Source: Massilia sp. HP4 (GTDB lineage Bacteria > Pseudomonadota > Gammaproteobacteria > Burkholderiales > Burkholderiaceae_D). Taken from it: a DNA stretch of 64,000 nucleotides. Numbering within the stretch: the stretch's first letter is position 1; each line of letters opens with the position of its first letter. Under the pieces are notes generated by a model. It was not told the origin of the DNA. It saw nothing but the letters and a program-made list of their open reading frames with translations, and did not search any database. The position numbers and the translations under genes were made by a program. Below are positions 18,893 to 27,854 of the stretch, piece after piece. The stretch spans positions 124,001-188,000 of the forward strand of contig NZ_STGG01000064.1 in the NCBI RefSeq assembly GCF_005222695.1. The letters run 5' to 3'.

Positions 18893-19501
18893 TCAGCGAC
18901 GCTCGCGCATCCGGCGCGTCGTTACCAGCAAGAACAGCCCGCTTGCCAGCAACAGCCAGGCGGCCGGTTCAGGCACCTGGGCCACGCTGGCAAACTCCCC
19001 ATCCACCAGTTGCAACTCGCCAGGCTGTCCGGCAACCAGGTTCAGCTCGATCACATTGCCGACCGCGCCCAGGTAGTTCAGGGCTTCGTCGATGAACGCG
19101 ACGCTGAACAGGGCGCCGTTGTCGCCCCCGCCCAGCTCGAAGCTGACGTCAAAGCTGAACAGGCCGCCGAAGGTGACCAGCTGGTCGAAGAAATTGTGGT
19201 CGGGGCCATTGCGCAGGACGACGCCATGCACGACGTCACCGCTGGCGTCGCCCGACGGCGCCAGGACGCCGCCGTCCAGGAAGGCGCCGCTGAAGTTGCT
19301 GAGACGGGCCACCGTCGGCGCCGCATCGATCGGACCGTTCAAGCCCAGGTCGAGGTAGCCGACCGTGCCGGCCAGGGCCGAGGTATCGAGCGAGACGCGG
19401 TACATCGGACCGGCCAGGGCCGCCGGGGCGCCGATCGCGATCGACAGCGCCAGCAGGACGCGGAACAAGAGGGATGCAAAGCGGGATGCAAGATTCGACA
19501 T
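18893..19501 (-). CDS. PEP-CTERM sorting-domain protein
   Basis: 202 residues. A signal peptide ends near APAALAGP (about 31). The mature part begins YRVSLDTSALAGTVGYLDLG, a pattern found in a recognisable PEP-CTERM subfamily, and is a beta-rich, Asp/Gly-rich domain. The sorting tail is VPEPAAWLLLASGLFLLV followed by TTRRMRERR. It starts only 11 bp after the stop of the nuclease gene and ends before a terminator, so the two form a bicistronic unit. Role unknown; a surface or matrix protein anchored or processed by exosortase is expected from the family. Confidence 0.9.
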   Translation of the reverse strand: MSNLASRFASLLFRVLLALSIAIGAPAALAGPMYRVSLDTSALAGTVGYLDLGLNGPIDAAPTVARLSNFSGAFLDGGVLAPSGDASGDVVHGVVLRNGPDHNFFDQLVTFGGLFSFDVSFELGGGDNGALFSVAFIDEALNYLGAVGNVIELNLVAGQPGELQLVDGEFASVAQVPEPAAWLLLASGLFLLVTTRRMRERR

Positions 19502-19512
19502 GATCGTTTCCT

Positions 19513-22467
19513 TTAGAACGAGCCGGAGACCAGCTGCGGCGTGTAGATGAAGTTGCGCTTGGCGCCATTCGTGAACGAGGTGGCGACAGTGACCGTGGCG
19601 CCCGGCGCGATATTCACTTGCGGCAGGGTGAGGTACGGCGCGCCTGCGTGCATGCCGGCAGGCTTGTCGAGCGTGATCCCGTCCGGCAAGCCCTGCAGCA
19701 CCAGGTGCAGCGGACCGGCCAGGGGCTGGTCGCTCGTGTTGGTGATGGTGACATTGCCGGTGGTCTTGCCCGTCGCGCGGTTGACGCTGAAGCCGCCGAT
19801 CACGATCTTGCTCGACGCGGTGACGTCGGTGGTCGAGCCGGCCAGGTTCAGGCTGACCACCAGCGGATCGTGGTCCGAGGCGCGGTAGGCATTCTTGCGA
19901 TACACATCGGTGCCGGTGGTTTCGATGTTGTAGTCGATGTCCTTCGGTTCGTCGGCATTGTTATGCCACTCGGCCGCGCCCACCACCTGCGGCGCCAGCG
20001 AGCTGCTGGCCAGCACGTGGTCGAGCGAGCCGGCCAGGCCGTTGAACACATAGGAATACGGCATCGCATGCGGACGCACGAACTGCTCGATCACATTGAC
20101 CATCGCGCCGGCGCCGGTCAGGTGGTTGATCGGGCTCTCGAAGGCATACGAATTCAGGTCGCCCAGCACCAGCACGTCCGGATCCTTCGCCGCCGCGATC
20201 ACTTGCGGGATGAAGAAGTTGGTCAGGCGCTGGGCCTGCTGGACGCGGGTGGCGTCGTAGCAGCCCTGGCCATAGCCCTGGTCGGCGTCGCCGCCGCTGG
20301 CGCCGCCGCAACCCTTCGATTTCAGGTGGTTGGCGATGACCGAGAACTTGCCGCCGTTGGCGGCCATGAAGGTCTGCGCCATCGGCGGACGGTTGTTGAT
20401 GTCGTGCCCATCGGACAGCGCGCCGCCCACCAGGGTCAGCTTCGACGGCTTGTAGATCATGGCGACGCGGATCGCATCGGTACCCAGTGCGACCGGCGCC
20501 GGCACCACGGCGTAGGTGCCCGGCGCCGTGACGCGGTTGATCTCGTCGACCAGGTACCTGGCCGCGATGTCGCCGTTATTCTGGATTTCCATCAGGCCGA
20601 CCACGTCGGCGTTGAGCGCGGCCAGCGAGGCGACGATCTTGTCGCGCTGGCGGATGAACTCGGCCGCATTGTCTGCGCCGCGGCAATTCCCGGCGGAGGT
20701 ATTTGCGCCCAGCTTGCAACCCTGGCCCGACTTGCCCCAGGCGTCGCCGCCATTGGTGAAGGTGGTGAAGAAATTCAGCACATTGGCGGCCGCCACCTTG
20801 ATGCCTTCCGGCAGCGCTGGCGCCGGCTGGCGCTCGTTGGCGCGATGGATGACCGGGGCTTCGGTCGGCTGCAGCTTGAAACCGGTGCTGGCGCCGCTGC
20901 TGGCGCCGGTGGAACCGAAGTCGATCACGCCGGTCAGGTTATCGATCGTGTCGCCGGCGCGCACGGTGCCGTCCTCGGCCAGGTAAGGCATGGCGGGCGG
21001 TGCGCGGAACAGGCCGTCGTCCAGCACGATGCGGTTGGCCATGTGCTCGCGATAAAGTGCTTCAGCTTCAGCGGAACCCTGCGGGTAGCGGCTGGTCGGC
21101 TGCTCGCGGCGGCCGTTGGACAGGGTCAGCTCGCCGCGGTTGGCCAGGTCGCCGTTGCCGTTGACGGTGAGCGTATTGGTGAAGCGCACCAGCATGCCCT
21201 CCACGCTGGCCAGGTTGACGCCCGGCAAGGTGATATTGGTCGGCACGATGGCCTGGCCGACACCCAGCGCAGTGATGTTGGTGACGTCCTTGAATTCGGT
21301 ATAGGTGCGCTCGGCGCCGTTCGGGCGGAATTCGACCACCTGGCCAGTTACGCTGACCAAGGTGCCGACCGCAAGTGCGGTGTCGGTGCCATAGACATAG
21401 ATGCCGTCCGAAGTCGACGGGTCGCCATCGCCCTGCGGATCCTGGATGAAGAAGCCGCCGTCGACCTTGGCGGTAATCACGCCGCGCGCGGTCTGCACGG
21501 TATTGGCGTAGGGGCTGTTGTCGCCCGAGCCCTGGATCTGGGGAATGGTGACGATGCCGGCGACGGCGACGTTGACGGTGCAGCTCTCGGTCTCGCCGGC
21601 ATCGTTGCCGAATTCGACCTGCACCGGATAGCGGCCGCCGGCCAGGGTATCGGCGATCTCGAGGCGCGCCTCGGCCTTGCCGCCGGTCGCGGCGGCCGGG
21701 GTGAAGCCGGCAAGGGTAATGCCGGTGACGCCACCCGACACGATGCTCGCGCGGTTGACGATGGCGTCGCCATCGATCGCCGACAGCAGCGCCGAGCCGC
21801 CGCGGCCCTGCTCGACCTGCACCGTTGCAGGGCAAGCCAGCACGATCGGTTTCGCGATCGGGCCGCTGTCGCCGCAGGCCTGCAGTGGCGATGTGGTGGT
21901 GCGCGGGCCGACCACCGGGGCGAGCACGAAATCGGCGCGGTTGTTGTCGGTATCCTGGCAGCCGGCGGCGGCGCGCTGGAGCGAATGTTCGAGCGTCGGC
22001 GACGGGGCCGGCGTACCTTCGGACAGGTTGGCGCTGCCGTAGCCGACCAGGTCGAGGATGCGGGTGCCGTCGCTGATCGCGACCTTGGCGGTCGCACCAG
22101 CCATATTGAAGCCCGGCGCCTGGACATCGAAGTTCTCGATCGGGTTCCGTCCCTGGTCGCGCGCGCCGCGCATCAGGAAATACTGGCCTGGCGCGAGCGT
22201 GACCGGCGGCAGTGGGGTAACGCTGCTCCAGTTGCTGCCACCGGCGGACTGGTATTGCAGCCGCATGCCGTCCAGGCTGACGGGCGCACTGCCGCGGTTG
22301 TACAGTTCGACGAAATCGTGACCGAGGTTGCTCGAGGGACTATGCGAGTGAGCATACAGCTGGTTGATGACGACGTCGGCGGCAAGCGCTGGCGTGCTCG
22401 CGGCAAGGCCGGCGATCAGGGTCGCCAGCAGCGTACGCTGCGGTGTGAAACTTGCAAAGGTGCTCAT
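19513..22467 (-). CDS. ExeM/NucH-family extracellular endonuclease with lamin-tail domain
   Basis: 984 residues from the ATG at 22467 (GGGGA upstream). A signal peptide ends STPALAAD. Then come a lamin-tail-like domain (about 28-140, GHDFVELYNRGSAPVSLDGM), a middle region with an OB-fold-like segment (about 290-420), and the endonuclease/exonuclease/phosphatase domain (about 545-875). Catalytic motifs are visible: GLMEIQNNG (near 626), VIANHLKSKG, VLGDLNSYAFE (near 769) and RASDHDPLV (near 864). Such enzymes degrade extracellular DNA, which matters in biofilm remodelling and phosphate scavenging. A C-terminal beta-domain follows, with no PEP-CTERM tail. The 5' leader holds a small inverted repeat, GCACA-AGA-TGTGC (22487-22499). 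Confidence 0.93.
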   Translation of the reverse strand: MSTFASFTPQRTLLATLIAGLAASTPALAADVVINQLYAHSHSPSSNLGHDFVELYNRGSAPVSLDGMRLQYQSAGGSNWSSVTPLPPVTLAPGQYFLMRGARDQGRNPIENFDVQAPGFNMAGATAKVAISDGTRILDLVGYGSANLSEGTPAPSPTLEHSLQRAAAGCQDTDNNRADFVLAPVVGPRTTTSPLQACGDSGPIAKPIVLACPATVQVEQGRGGSALLSAIDGDAIVNRASIVSGGVTGITLAGFTPAAATGGKAEARLEIADTLAGGRYPVQVEFGNDAGETESCTVNVAVAGIVTIPQIQGSGDNSPYANTVQTARGVITAKVDGGFFIQDPQGDGDPSTSDGIYVYGTDTALAVGTLVSVTGQVVEFRPNGAERTYTEFKDVTNITALGVGQAIVPTNITLPGVNLASVEGMLVRFTNTLTVNGNGDLANRGELTLSNGRREQPTSRYPQGSAEAEALYREHMANRIVLDDGLFRAPPAMPYLAEDGTVRAGDTIDNLTGVIDFGSTGASSGASTGFKLQPTEAPVIHRANERQPAPALPEGIKVAAANVLNFFTTFTNGGDAWGKSGQGCKLGANTSAGNCRGADNAAEFIRQRDKIVASLAALNADVVGLMEIQNNGDIAARYLVDEINRVTAPGTYAVVPAPVALGTDAIRVAMIYKPSKLTLVGGALSDGHDINNRPPMAQTFMAANGGKFSVIANHLKSKGCGGASGGDADQGYGQGCYDATRVQQAQRLTNFFIPQVIAAAKDPDVLVLGDLNSYAFESPINHLTGAGAMVNVIEQFVRPHAMPYSYVFNGLAGSLDHVLASSSLAPQVVGAAEWHNNADEPKDIDYNIETTGTDVYRKNAYRASDHDPLVVSLNLAGSTTDVTASSKIVIGGFSVNRATGKTTGNVTITNTSDQPLAGPLHLVLQGLPDGITLDKPAGMHAGAPYLTLPQVNIAPGATVTVATSFTNGAKRNFIYTPQLVSGSF

Positions 22468-22664
22468 TGATTCCCCATTATTTATCGCACAAGATGTGCC
22501 CGCCACATGTGTTAGCAGAATGATAGTAAATGCGGATATTGACAACATGATGACGAGAAATTAACCGCAGAGGGTAATTTCAAGATTAGCGGCAGATCAA
22601 CACCGGCGTGTCAATGTTCCGCAGAGAAACGCGGGGAACTGCAGGGCAGCCTTGGCGGGTGGAT

Positions 22665-23378
22665 TCAGCGCCGGCGGCGTCGTGCGGCCCAGCCGATCAC
22701 GCCAAGACCACCGGCCAGCAGCGCGGTGGTCGACGGCTCGGGCACCAGCGAAATGGCATAGGTCTCGAGTGCTTCGACCCGCCTGAACTGCCCGCCATAG
22801 GTGCCGTCGATGATGCTGCGGCCTTCGAGGATGGGGTCGCCGTAGCTGAGTTGCCAGGAAATGGAAGTGGTCAAGCGATCGTCGACGAAGAGGTCGGGGC
22901 CGGCGCCGAAAGTGGGCCCGTGGTCGGGCCAGTTATAGGTCTGGCGCGAGCCCTGGCTGGGCAGGACGTGGTCGGACAATACCTGGCGGTACACGGCCGG
23001 GTCGGTATAGTTGAACAGGAAGCCGGTGCGCTGCCAGTCGCGCTCGGCGACGTGCCAGCCATCGGTGGACGACCAGCTGCGCGGATTGTAGCCGCCCACC
23101 ACCCAGCTGTCGCCGGCGTCGTTAGCGATGCGCATGAGCGTGAAGTTGCTGCCGCGCCCGTCGGCGGCCGCGTGGAAGTCGAGCGAATCGTCGCCCACCT
23201 GCCGCGTGTAGATGTTCTCGAGGTTGAGGGGGCCGGCCCCGAGCCAGCGTTCGAGCTGGCCCTGCAGGCTAGCATCGAGCAGCGGCGCATCGGTTTGCGC
23301 CTCTGCCGTCGATGCCGTGGTAGCGAGGATGGCGCCAAGGAGGGCAGCCCCCGCACACTGTGCCAGGATCTTGTTCAT
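22665..23378 (-). CDS. PEP-CTERM protein with a TLDc-like domain
   Basis: 237 residues. A signal peptide ends ASTAEAQ (about 28). The mature region contains FTLMRIANDAGDSWVVGGYN followed by PRSWSS and later FLFNY, which resembles the TLDc fold pattern (variable loop then VGGY..SW) seen in some bacterial surface proteins. The C terminus has SLVPEPSTTALLAGGLGVIG and then WAARRRRR, a standard exosortase signal. It stands between the nuclease and manC, with gaps of 197 and 54 bp, and may be separately transcribed. Function unknown. The PEP-CTERM call is firm; the TLDc assignment is by eye. Confidence 0.88.
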   Translation of the reverse strand: MNKILAQCAGAALLGAILATTASTAEAQTDAPLLDASLQGQLERWLGAGPLNLENIYTRQVGDDSLDFHAAADGRGSNFTLMRIANDAGDSWVVGGYNPRSWSSTDGWHVAERDWQRTGFLFNYTDPAVYRQVLSDHVLPSQGSRQTYNWPDHGPTFGAGPDLFVDDRLTTSISWQLSYGDPILEGRSIIDGTYGGQFRRVEALETYAISLVPEPSTTALLAGGLGVIGWAARRRRR

Positions 23379-23432
23379 GCAACGTCAGACTGCAGGTCGC
23401 ATGACAAGTTCCAGGCCTTGCCTGACCGGGGA

Positions 23433-24851
23433 TCAGGCGCGCTTGTAGATATCCTCGAAGCGGACGATATCGTCTTCGCCCAGGTAGCTGCCCGACTGCA
23501 CCTCGATGATGTGCAGCGGCAATTTGCCCGGGTTCTCGAGGCGGTGGTTCATGCCGATCGGGATATAGGTCGATTCGTTCTCGGACAGCAGGCTGACCGT
23601 GTCGCCGCACGTCACGCGCGCGGTGCCCGACACCACGACCCAGTGCTCGGCGCGGTGGTGGTGCATCTGCAGCGACAGTTTCTCGCCCGGCTTGACCGTG
23701 ATGCGCTTGACCTGGAACCGCTCGCCCGCATCGATGCCCTCGTAGTGGCCCCATGGACGGTAGACGCGGGTATGGTGCAGGTGTTCGGTGCGTTCCTTGG
23801 AAGCCAGGTGCTCGACCACCTGCTTGACGCGCTGCACCTTACTCTTGCAGGTGACCAGCACCGCATCCTGGGTCTCGACCACGACCACGTCTTCGAGGCC
23901 CACCACGGCCACGATGCGGCTCTCGGCGCGCACCAGCGAATTCTTGACACCGTCCAGGTAGACGTCGCCGCGCTGGGCATTGCCGTTGGCATCCTTGGCC
24001 TGGGTTTCCCACAGCGCCGACCACGAGCCGACGTCGTTCCAGCCGATATCGGCCGGCACCACGGCGGCGTCGCGGGTATGCTCCATCACGGCGTAGTCGA
24101 TCGAATCCGACGGGCAAGCCGAGAAGGCGGTTTCGTCGAGTCGGCAAAAATCGAGGTCGCGGTAGGCCGCGTGCATGGCCTGGCTGGCCGCGCCGGCAAT
24201 CGCAGGGGCGTGCTGCTCGAGCTCTTGCAGGTACCGCGCGGCAGCGAACATGAACATGCCGCTGTTCCAGTAATAGCCGCCTTCGGCCAGGAAGCTTTCT
24301 GCGGTGGCGGCATCGGGCTTCTCGACGAAGCGCGCGACCTTGTAGCATTCGCCGCAATCGTCCACCGCCTCGCCGCGGCGGATATAGCCATAGCCGGTCT
24401 CGGGGGTCTTGGGCACGATGCCGAAGGTCGCCAGCGCGCCCTTGGCCACCAGGCGGGTAGCGCGGTCGACCGCTTCACGGAAGGCTTCGCCATTCTCGAT
24501 CACGTGGTCGGCCGGCAGCACCAGCATGACGGCTTCGGGATCGATCTGCTGCAGGTGGTGGGCGGCGGCGGCCACGGCCGGCGCCGTATTGCGGCCGACC
24601 GGCTCGAGCAGGATGCCCAGCGGGCTGATGCCCACTTCACGCAATTGCTCAGCCACCATAAAGCGGTGGTCATTGCCGCACACCACGAGCGGCGCCATCA
24701 TCTCCGGCCAGCCGGCCACGCGCAAGGCAGTTTCTTGCAACATGGTTTTATCGGCAACCAGCGGCAGCAACTGCTTGGGCAAGACCTTGCGCGACAAAGG
24801 CCACAAACGGGTGCCGGCGCCGCCGGAGAGGATGACTGGATAGATCTTCAT
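23433..24851 (-). CDS. manC: Mannose-1-phosphate guanylyltransferase / mannose-6-phosphate isomerase
   Basis: 472 residues, the usual length of this bifunctional type. The N-terminal nucleotidyltransferase domain shows YPVILSGGAGTRLWPLSRKV and the FVEKP motif (near 178). The C-terminal cupin-type mannose-6-phosphate isomerase domain (about 350-470) shows RPWGHYEGIDAGERFQVKRI and SLQMHHHRAEHWVVVSG. It makes GDP-mannose from mannose-1-phosphate (and fructose-6-phosphate to mannose-6-phosphate), the precursor of mannose and, with Gmd and Fcl, fucose in exopolysaccharide. It overlaps the upstream NDP-sugar synthase by 4 bp (ATGA), so the two are co-translated. Confidence 0.95.
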   Translation of the reverse strand: MKIYPVILSGGAGTRLWPLSRKVLPKQLLPLVADKTMLQETALRVAGWPEMMAPLVVCGNDHRFMVAEQLREVGISPLGILLEPVGRNTAPAVAAAAHHLQQIDPEAVMLVLPADHVIENGEAFREAVDRATRLVAKGALATFGIVPKTPETGYGYIRRGEAVDDCGECYKVARFVEKPDAATAESFLAEGGYYWNSGMFMFAAARYLQELEQHAPAIAGAASQAMHAAYRDLDFCRLDETAFSACPSDSIDYAVMEHTRDAAVVPADIGWNDVGSWSALWETQAKDANGNAQRGDVYLDGVKNSLVRAESRIVAVVGLEDVVVVETQDAVLVTCKSKVQRVKQVVEHLASKERTEHLHHTRVYRPWGHYEGIDAGERFQVKRITVKPGEKLSLQMHHHRAEHWVVVSGTARVTCGDTVSLLSENESTYIPIGMNHRLENPGKLPLHIIEVQSGSYLGEDDIVRFEDIYKRA

Positions 24852-26020
24852 GCGCTGACTTTCTCTTTCTCTAACTCATTGGTGTTCTGGTCCGCGATTT
24901 CCGTGCGCCGGGAACGGCGACGATCGCGTGCATTGAGCCACTCCTCTGAGGAATACTCGGAGGAGTGCTTCATTTCGCCTTTTCGGTCGACACTATATTC
25001 CTTAAAGACAATCATTTCATTCAATGTTACATCATGCAACACGCGGGTGTACTCGAACAGCACGCTGCGCACGATCTCGGCGCCTTCGCAAATGTGGCTG
25101 CCATGGCCGATCCAGGTCGGCCCGATGATGCGGGCACCGGCCTCCACTTTAACCCCGGAACCGATGTAGACGGGTCCCTCGATGGTCGTACCTTCCCAGT
25201 CGATGCTGGTATTGAGGCCAACCCAGACGCCCGGCTTGATCTGGATGCCCGGCACGTCCATGTGGTTGACTTCGCCGGTAATGACCGACTGCAGCACTTC
25301 CCAGTAGTCGCCCATGGTGCCGATGTCGAGCCAGTTGAAGGGACGGCCCTGGGCATAGAACGGCAGGCCGCGCTCGGCCAACAGCGGGAACAGCTCGGAA
25401 CCGATGTCGAACGGCACGCCGGACGGGATCAGGTCGATCACTTCCGGCTCGAAGATATAGATGCCAGTCGAGATGAAATTGGATTTCGCGACCTCCTGGC
25501 TCGGTTTCTCTTGAAACTCCAGGATGCGGCCCTCTGCGTCCGAGACCACCACGCCATACGACGGGACCTTGTCCCATGGCACCTCTTTGGTGATGACGGT
25601 GGCCATTGCGCCCTTGCGGCGGTGTTCGAGCAGCGCGGCCTTGAGGTCGAGATCAATCAGCGCGTCGCCGCACAGCACCACGGTGGTGTCGTCGAAGAAG
25701 CCGCCGAATTCCTGGATTTTCTTCATGCCGCCGGCCGAGCCGATCGGTTCGGGGACGACTTCGCCGTCATCCTTGGTATAGCCCTCGAAGGAATAGCCGA
25801 TCTGGACGCCGAACTGCTCGCCTTCGCCGAAATAGTCTTCGATCTTGTCGTGCAGCCAGCTGACGTTGACCATGATCTCGGAGACACCGTGCTTCTTGAG
25901 GTGTTCGACGAGATAGGCCATTACGGGTTTGCCCAGCAGCGGGATCATGGGTTTTGGCAGGTCATAAGTCAGCGGACGGACGCGTGTGCCCTTGCCTGCG
26001 GCGAGAATCATGGCTTTCAT
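24848..26020 (-). CDS. NDP-sugar synthase (sugar-1-phosphate nucleotidyltransferase with left-handed beta-helix)
   Basis: 390 residues from the ATG at 26020 with AAAGGA upstream; an ATG at 26011 is the alternative. The N-terminal nucleotidyltransferase domain starts MKAMILAAGKGTRVRPLTYD and has the LCGDALIDLD metal site and the EKPS motif. The C-terminal left-handed beta-helix (about 260-350) has hexapeptides such as IEGPVYIGSGVKVEAGARI. A polar, charged tail of about 40 residues (EYSSEEWLNARDRRRSRRTE) follows. The sugar cannot be read from sequence: mannose-1-phosphate guanylyltransferase and glucose-1-phosphate thymidylyl/uridylyltransferase are all possible. Context with manC and galE argues for exopolysaccharide precursor supply. 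Confidence 0.88.
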   Translation of the reverse strand: MKAMILAAGKGTRVRPLTYDLPKPMIPLLGKPVMAYLVEHLKKHGVSEIMVNVSWLHDKIEDYFGEGEQFGVQIGYSFEGYTKDDGEVVPEPIGSAGGMKKIQEFGGFFDDTTVVLCGDALIDLDLKAALLEHRRKGAMATVITKEVPWDKVPSYGVVVSDAEGRILEFQEKPSQEVAKSNFISTGIYIFEPEVIDLIPSGVPFDIGSELFPLLAERGLPFYAQGRPFNWLDIGTMGDYWEVLQSVITGEVNHMDVPGIQIKPGVWVGLNTSIDWEGTTIEGPVYIGSGVKVEAGARIIGPTWIGHGSHICEGAEIVRSVLFEYTRVLHDVTLNEMIVFKEYSVDRKGEMKHSSEYSSEEWLNARDRRRSRRTEIADQNTNELEKEKVSA

Positions 26021-26036
26021 TAGACTATCCTTTGCA

Positions 26037-27035
26037 TTATTTGGCTGTGGTTTGGTAGCGCCATACGTCGGCGCACATTTGAGCGACATCACGTTCGGCA
26101 GTCCAGCCCAGTTCTTCGCGCGCCAGGGACGGATCGGCGTAGCACTTGGCCACGTCGCCGGGACGGCGGTCGACGATCTGGTAGGCGACGGATCGCCCGC
26201 TGGCCGCTTCGAAGGCGCGCACCATTTCCAATACACTATTGCCCCGGCCCGTGCCGAGGTTGTAGGTGACGATGCCCGGCCCCTTGTTCAGGCGGTCCAG
26301 GGTCTTGACGTGGCCGATGGCAAGATCCACCACGTGGATGTAGTCGCGCAGGCCGGTACCGTCGGGGGTGTCGTAGTCGCCGCCGAACACCGACAGTTTT
26401 TCGCGCTGGCCATTGGCAACTTGCGCGATATAGGGCACGAGGTTGTTGGGGATGCCGCTCGGCTCTTCGCCGATCAGGCCGCTATCGTGGGCGCCGACCG
26501 GATTGAAGTAGCGCAGCAGTGCGATGCGCCAGTCGGGCTGGGCCTTGGCCAGGTCGCGCAGGATGTCTTCGATCATCAGCTTGCTGCGGCCATAGGGATT
26601 GGTGGCCGACAACGGGAAATCCTCGCGGATCGGCACCGAAGCCGGATCGCCGTAGACAGTGGCCGAGGACGAGAACACCAGCGATTTGCAGCCGAACTTG
26701 GCCATGGTCTCGAAAAGGACCACGCTGCCCGTGACATTGTTGTCGTAATAGCGCAGCGGCTCTGCCACCGATTCGCCGACCGCCTTCAGGCCGGCAAAGT
26801 GGATCACCGCCTCGGGCCTGTGTTCGGCAAATGCGGCTTCCAGCGCGGAACGATCGCGGATGTCGGCCTGCACGAATGCGAACGGCTTGCCGGTGATGCG
26901 TTGCACGCGCTCGCACACCGACTGCTGGGCGTTGGACAGGTTGTCGACCACGACCACGTCGTGTCCTGCGTTCTGCAGTTCGACGACGGTGTGCGAACCG
27001 ATATAACCCACGCCGCCAGTAACCAGGATCTTCAT
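26037..27035 (-). CDS. galE: UDP-glucose 4-epimerase
   Basis: 332 residues, normal for GalE. The Rossmann NAD motif is MKILVTGGVGYIGSHTVVEL. The short-chain dehydrogenase catalytic residues are in SSSATVYG and NPYGRSK. GalE-specific patterns include LLRYFNPVGAH, PNNLVPYIAQVA and GTGLRDYIHVVDLA. It interconverts UDP-glucose and UDP-galactose, feeding galactose into the polysaccharide. The gene sits 16 bp upstream of the NDP-sugar synthase, in a manC-synthase-galE run with the same strand and close spacing, likely one operon with wecG. Confidence 0.96.
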   Translation of the reverse strand: MKILVTGGVGYIGSHTVVELQNAGHDVVVVDNLSNAQQSVCERVQRITGKPFAFVQADIRDRSALEAAFAEHRPEAVIHFAGLKAVGESVAEPLRYYDNNVTGSVVLFETMAKFGCKSLVFSSSATVYGDPASVPIREDFPLSATNPYGRSKLMIEDILRDLAKAQPDWRIALLRYFNPVGAHDSGLIGEEPSGIPNNLVPYIAQVANGQREKLSVFGGDYDTPDGTGLRDYIHVVDLAIGHVKTLDRLNKGPGIVTYNLGTGRGNSVLEMVRAFEAASGRSVAYQIVDRRPGDVAKCYADPSLAREELGWTAERDVAQMCADVWRYQTTAK

Positions 27036-27064
27036 GTCTTTCGCTCTCTATTGAATGTGATTCA

Positions 27065-27814
27065 CTATCTGCCCCTGGCCGCTTCCTTGATCAGCAGCCA
27101 GAGAAACGCCATATCGTCGATAAAATAGCGCCGGAACATCCGGCGCGGCTCTTGCAGGAAGCGGTAGAACCACTCCAGCCCGGCCCTTTGCATCCAGCCC
27201 GGCGCCCTCTTGACGCGGCCGGTCGCCACGTCGAAGCTGCCGCCCACCCCCATCGCAAACGGTATCTTCATCTCGGCCTGGTATTTGCCGAGAAATTGTT
27301 CTTTCTTGGGCGAGGAAATCGCCACGAACAGCAGGTCGGCGCGGCTGTCGCGTACCTGGCGTACCACGTCCGCTTCTTGTTGCTCACCCTGCCAGTAGCC
27401 ATCGCGCACGCCGGCCAGCACCAGGCCCGGATACCGGCGCGCGTAAGTCGCGGCCACCTCGTCCACCACCTCGGGGCGCGCCCCGAGCAGGAACACGCGC
27501 CAACCGCGCTCTGCCGCGCGCCGCATCAAGGCCTCGAACAGGTCGATGCCGGCCACCCGCTCCTTGAGCGGCTTGCCCAGCAGGCGCGAAGCCCACACCA
27601 CCGGCATGCCGTCCACATTCACCAGCTCGCAGGCATTGATAATGCGGCGCAATTGTTCGTCGCGGCTGGCCTTGACCAGCTTGTCGACATTGACCACCAC
27701 ATGCTGGTGTGGCCGCCCGGAGCCGATGAAACCCTCCACGACGTGCAGGGTCTCTTCCATCGAAACGTTATCTATATTACAACCAAACAGCGTGATCCGC
27801 CGATTCGCTTCCAT
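27065..27814 (-). CDS. WecG/TagA/CpsF-family glycosyltransferase (GT26)
   Basis: 249 residues with GGAGG ahead of the ATG. Family motifs include HVVVNVDKLVKASRDEQL, NVDGMPVVWASRLLGKP, RVFLLGARPEVVDE, VAISSPKKEQFL and GVGGSFDVATGRVKRAPGWM. These enzymes add N-acetylmannosaminuronate, N-acetylmannosamine, glucose or similar residues to a lipid-linked sugar at the membrane, usually the second step of repeat-unit assembly. The donor here is not determinable. The C-terminal segment LEWFYRFLQEPRRMFRRYF is the usual membrane-association region. Confidence 0.93.
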   Translation of the reverse strand: MEANRRITLFGCNIDNVSMEETLHVVEGFIGSGRPHQHVVVNVDKLVKASRDEQLRRIINACELVNVDGMPVVWASRLLGKPLKERVAGIDLFEALMRRAAERGWRVFLLGARPEVVDEVAATYARRYPGLVLAGVRDGYWQGEQQEADVVRQVRDSRADLLFVAISSPKKEQFLGKYQAEMKIPFAMGVGGSFDVATGRVKRAPGWMQRAGLEWFYRFLQEPRRMFRRYFIDDMAFLWLLIKEAARGR

Positions 27815-27854
27815 GCCTGCCTCCGGTGCGGAGCCTGACGTTTCCCAGTGTTAA

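Noticed and set aside
19618-22470. A 950-codon open frame on the plus strand opposite the nuclease gene
   Set aside because: It is the antisense shadow of a long GC-rich gene; its translation is low-complexity (Arg, His, Gly, Ala-rich) and shows no family pattern, while the minus-strand frame has signal peptide and catalytic motifs.
22608-25169. An 853-codon plus-strand frame across the TLDc-like gene, manC and part of the NDP-sugar synthase
   Set aside because: It runs antisense across three well-supported genes and translates to His/Arg/Ala-rich sequence without motifs.
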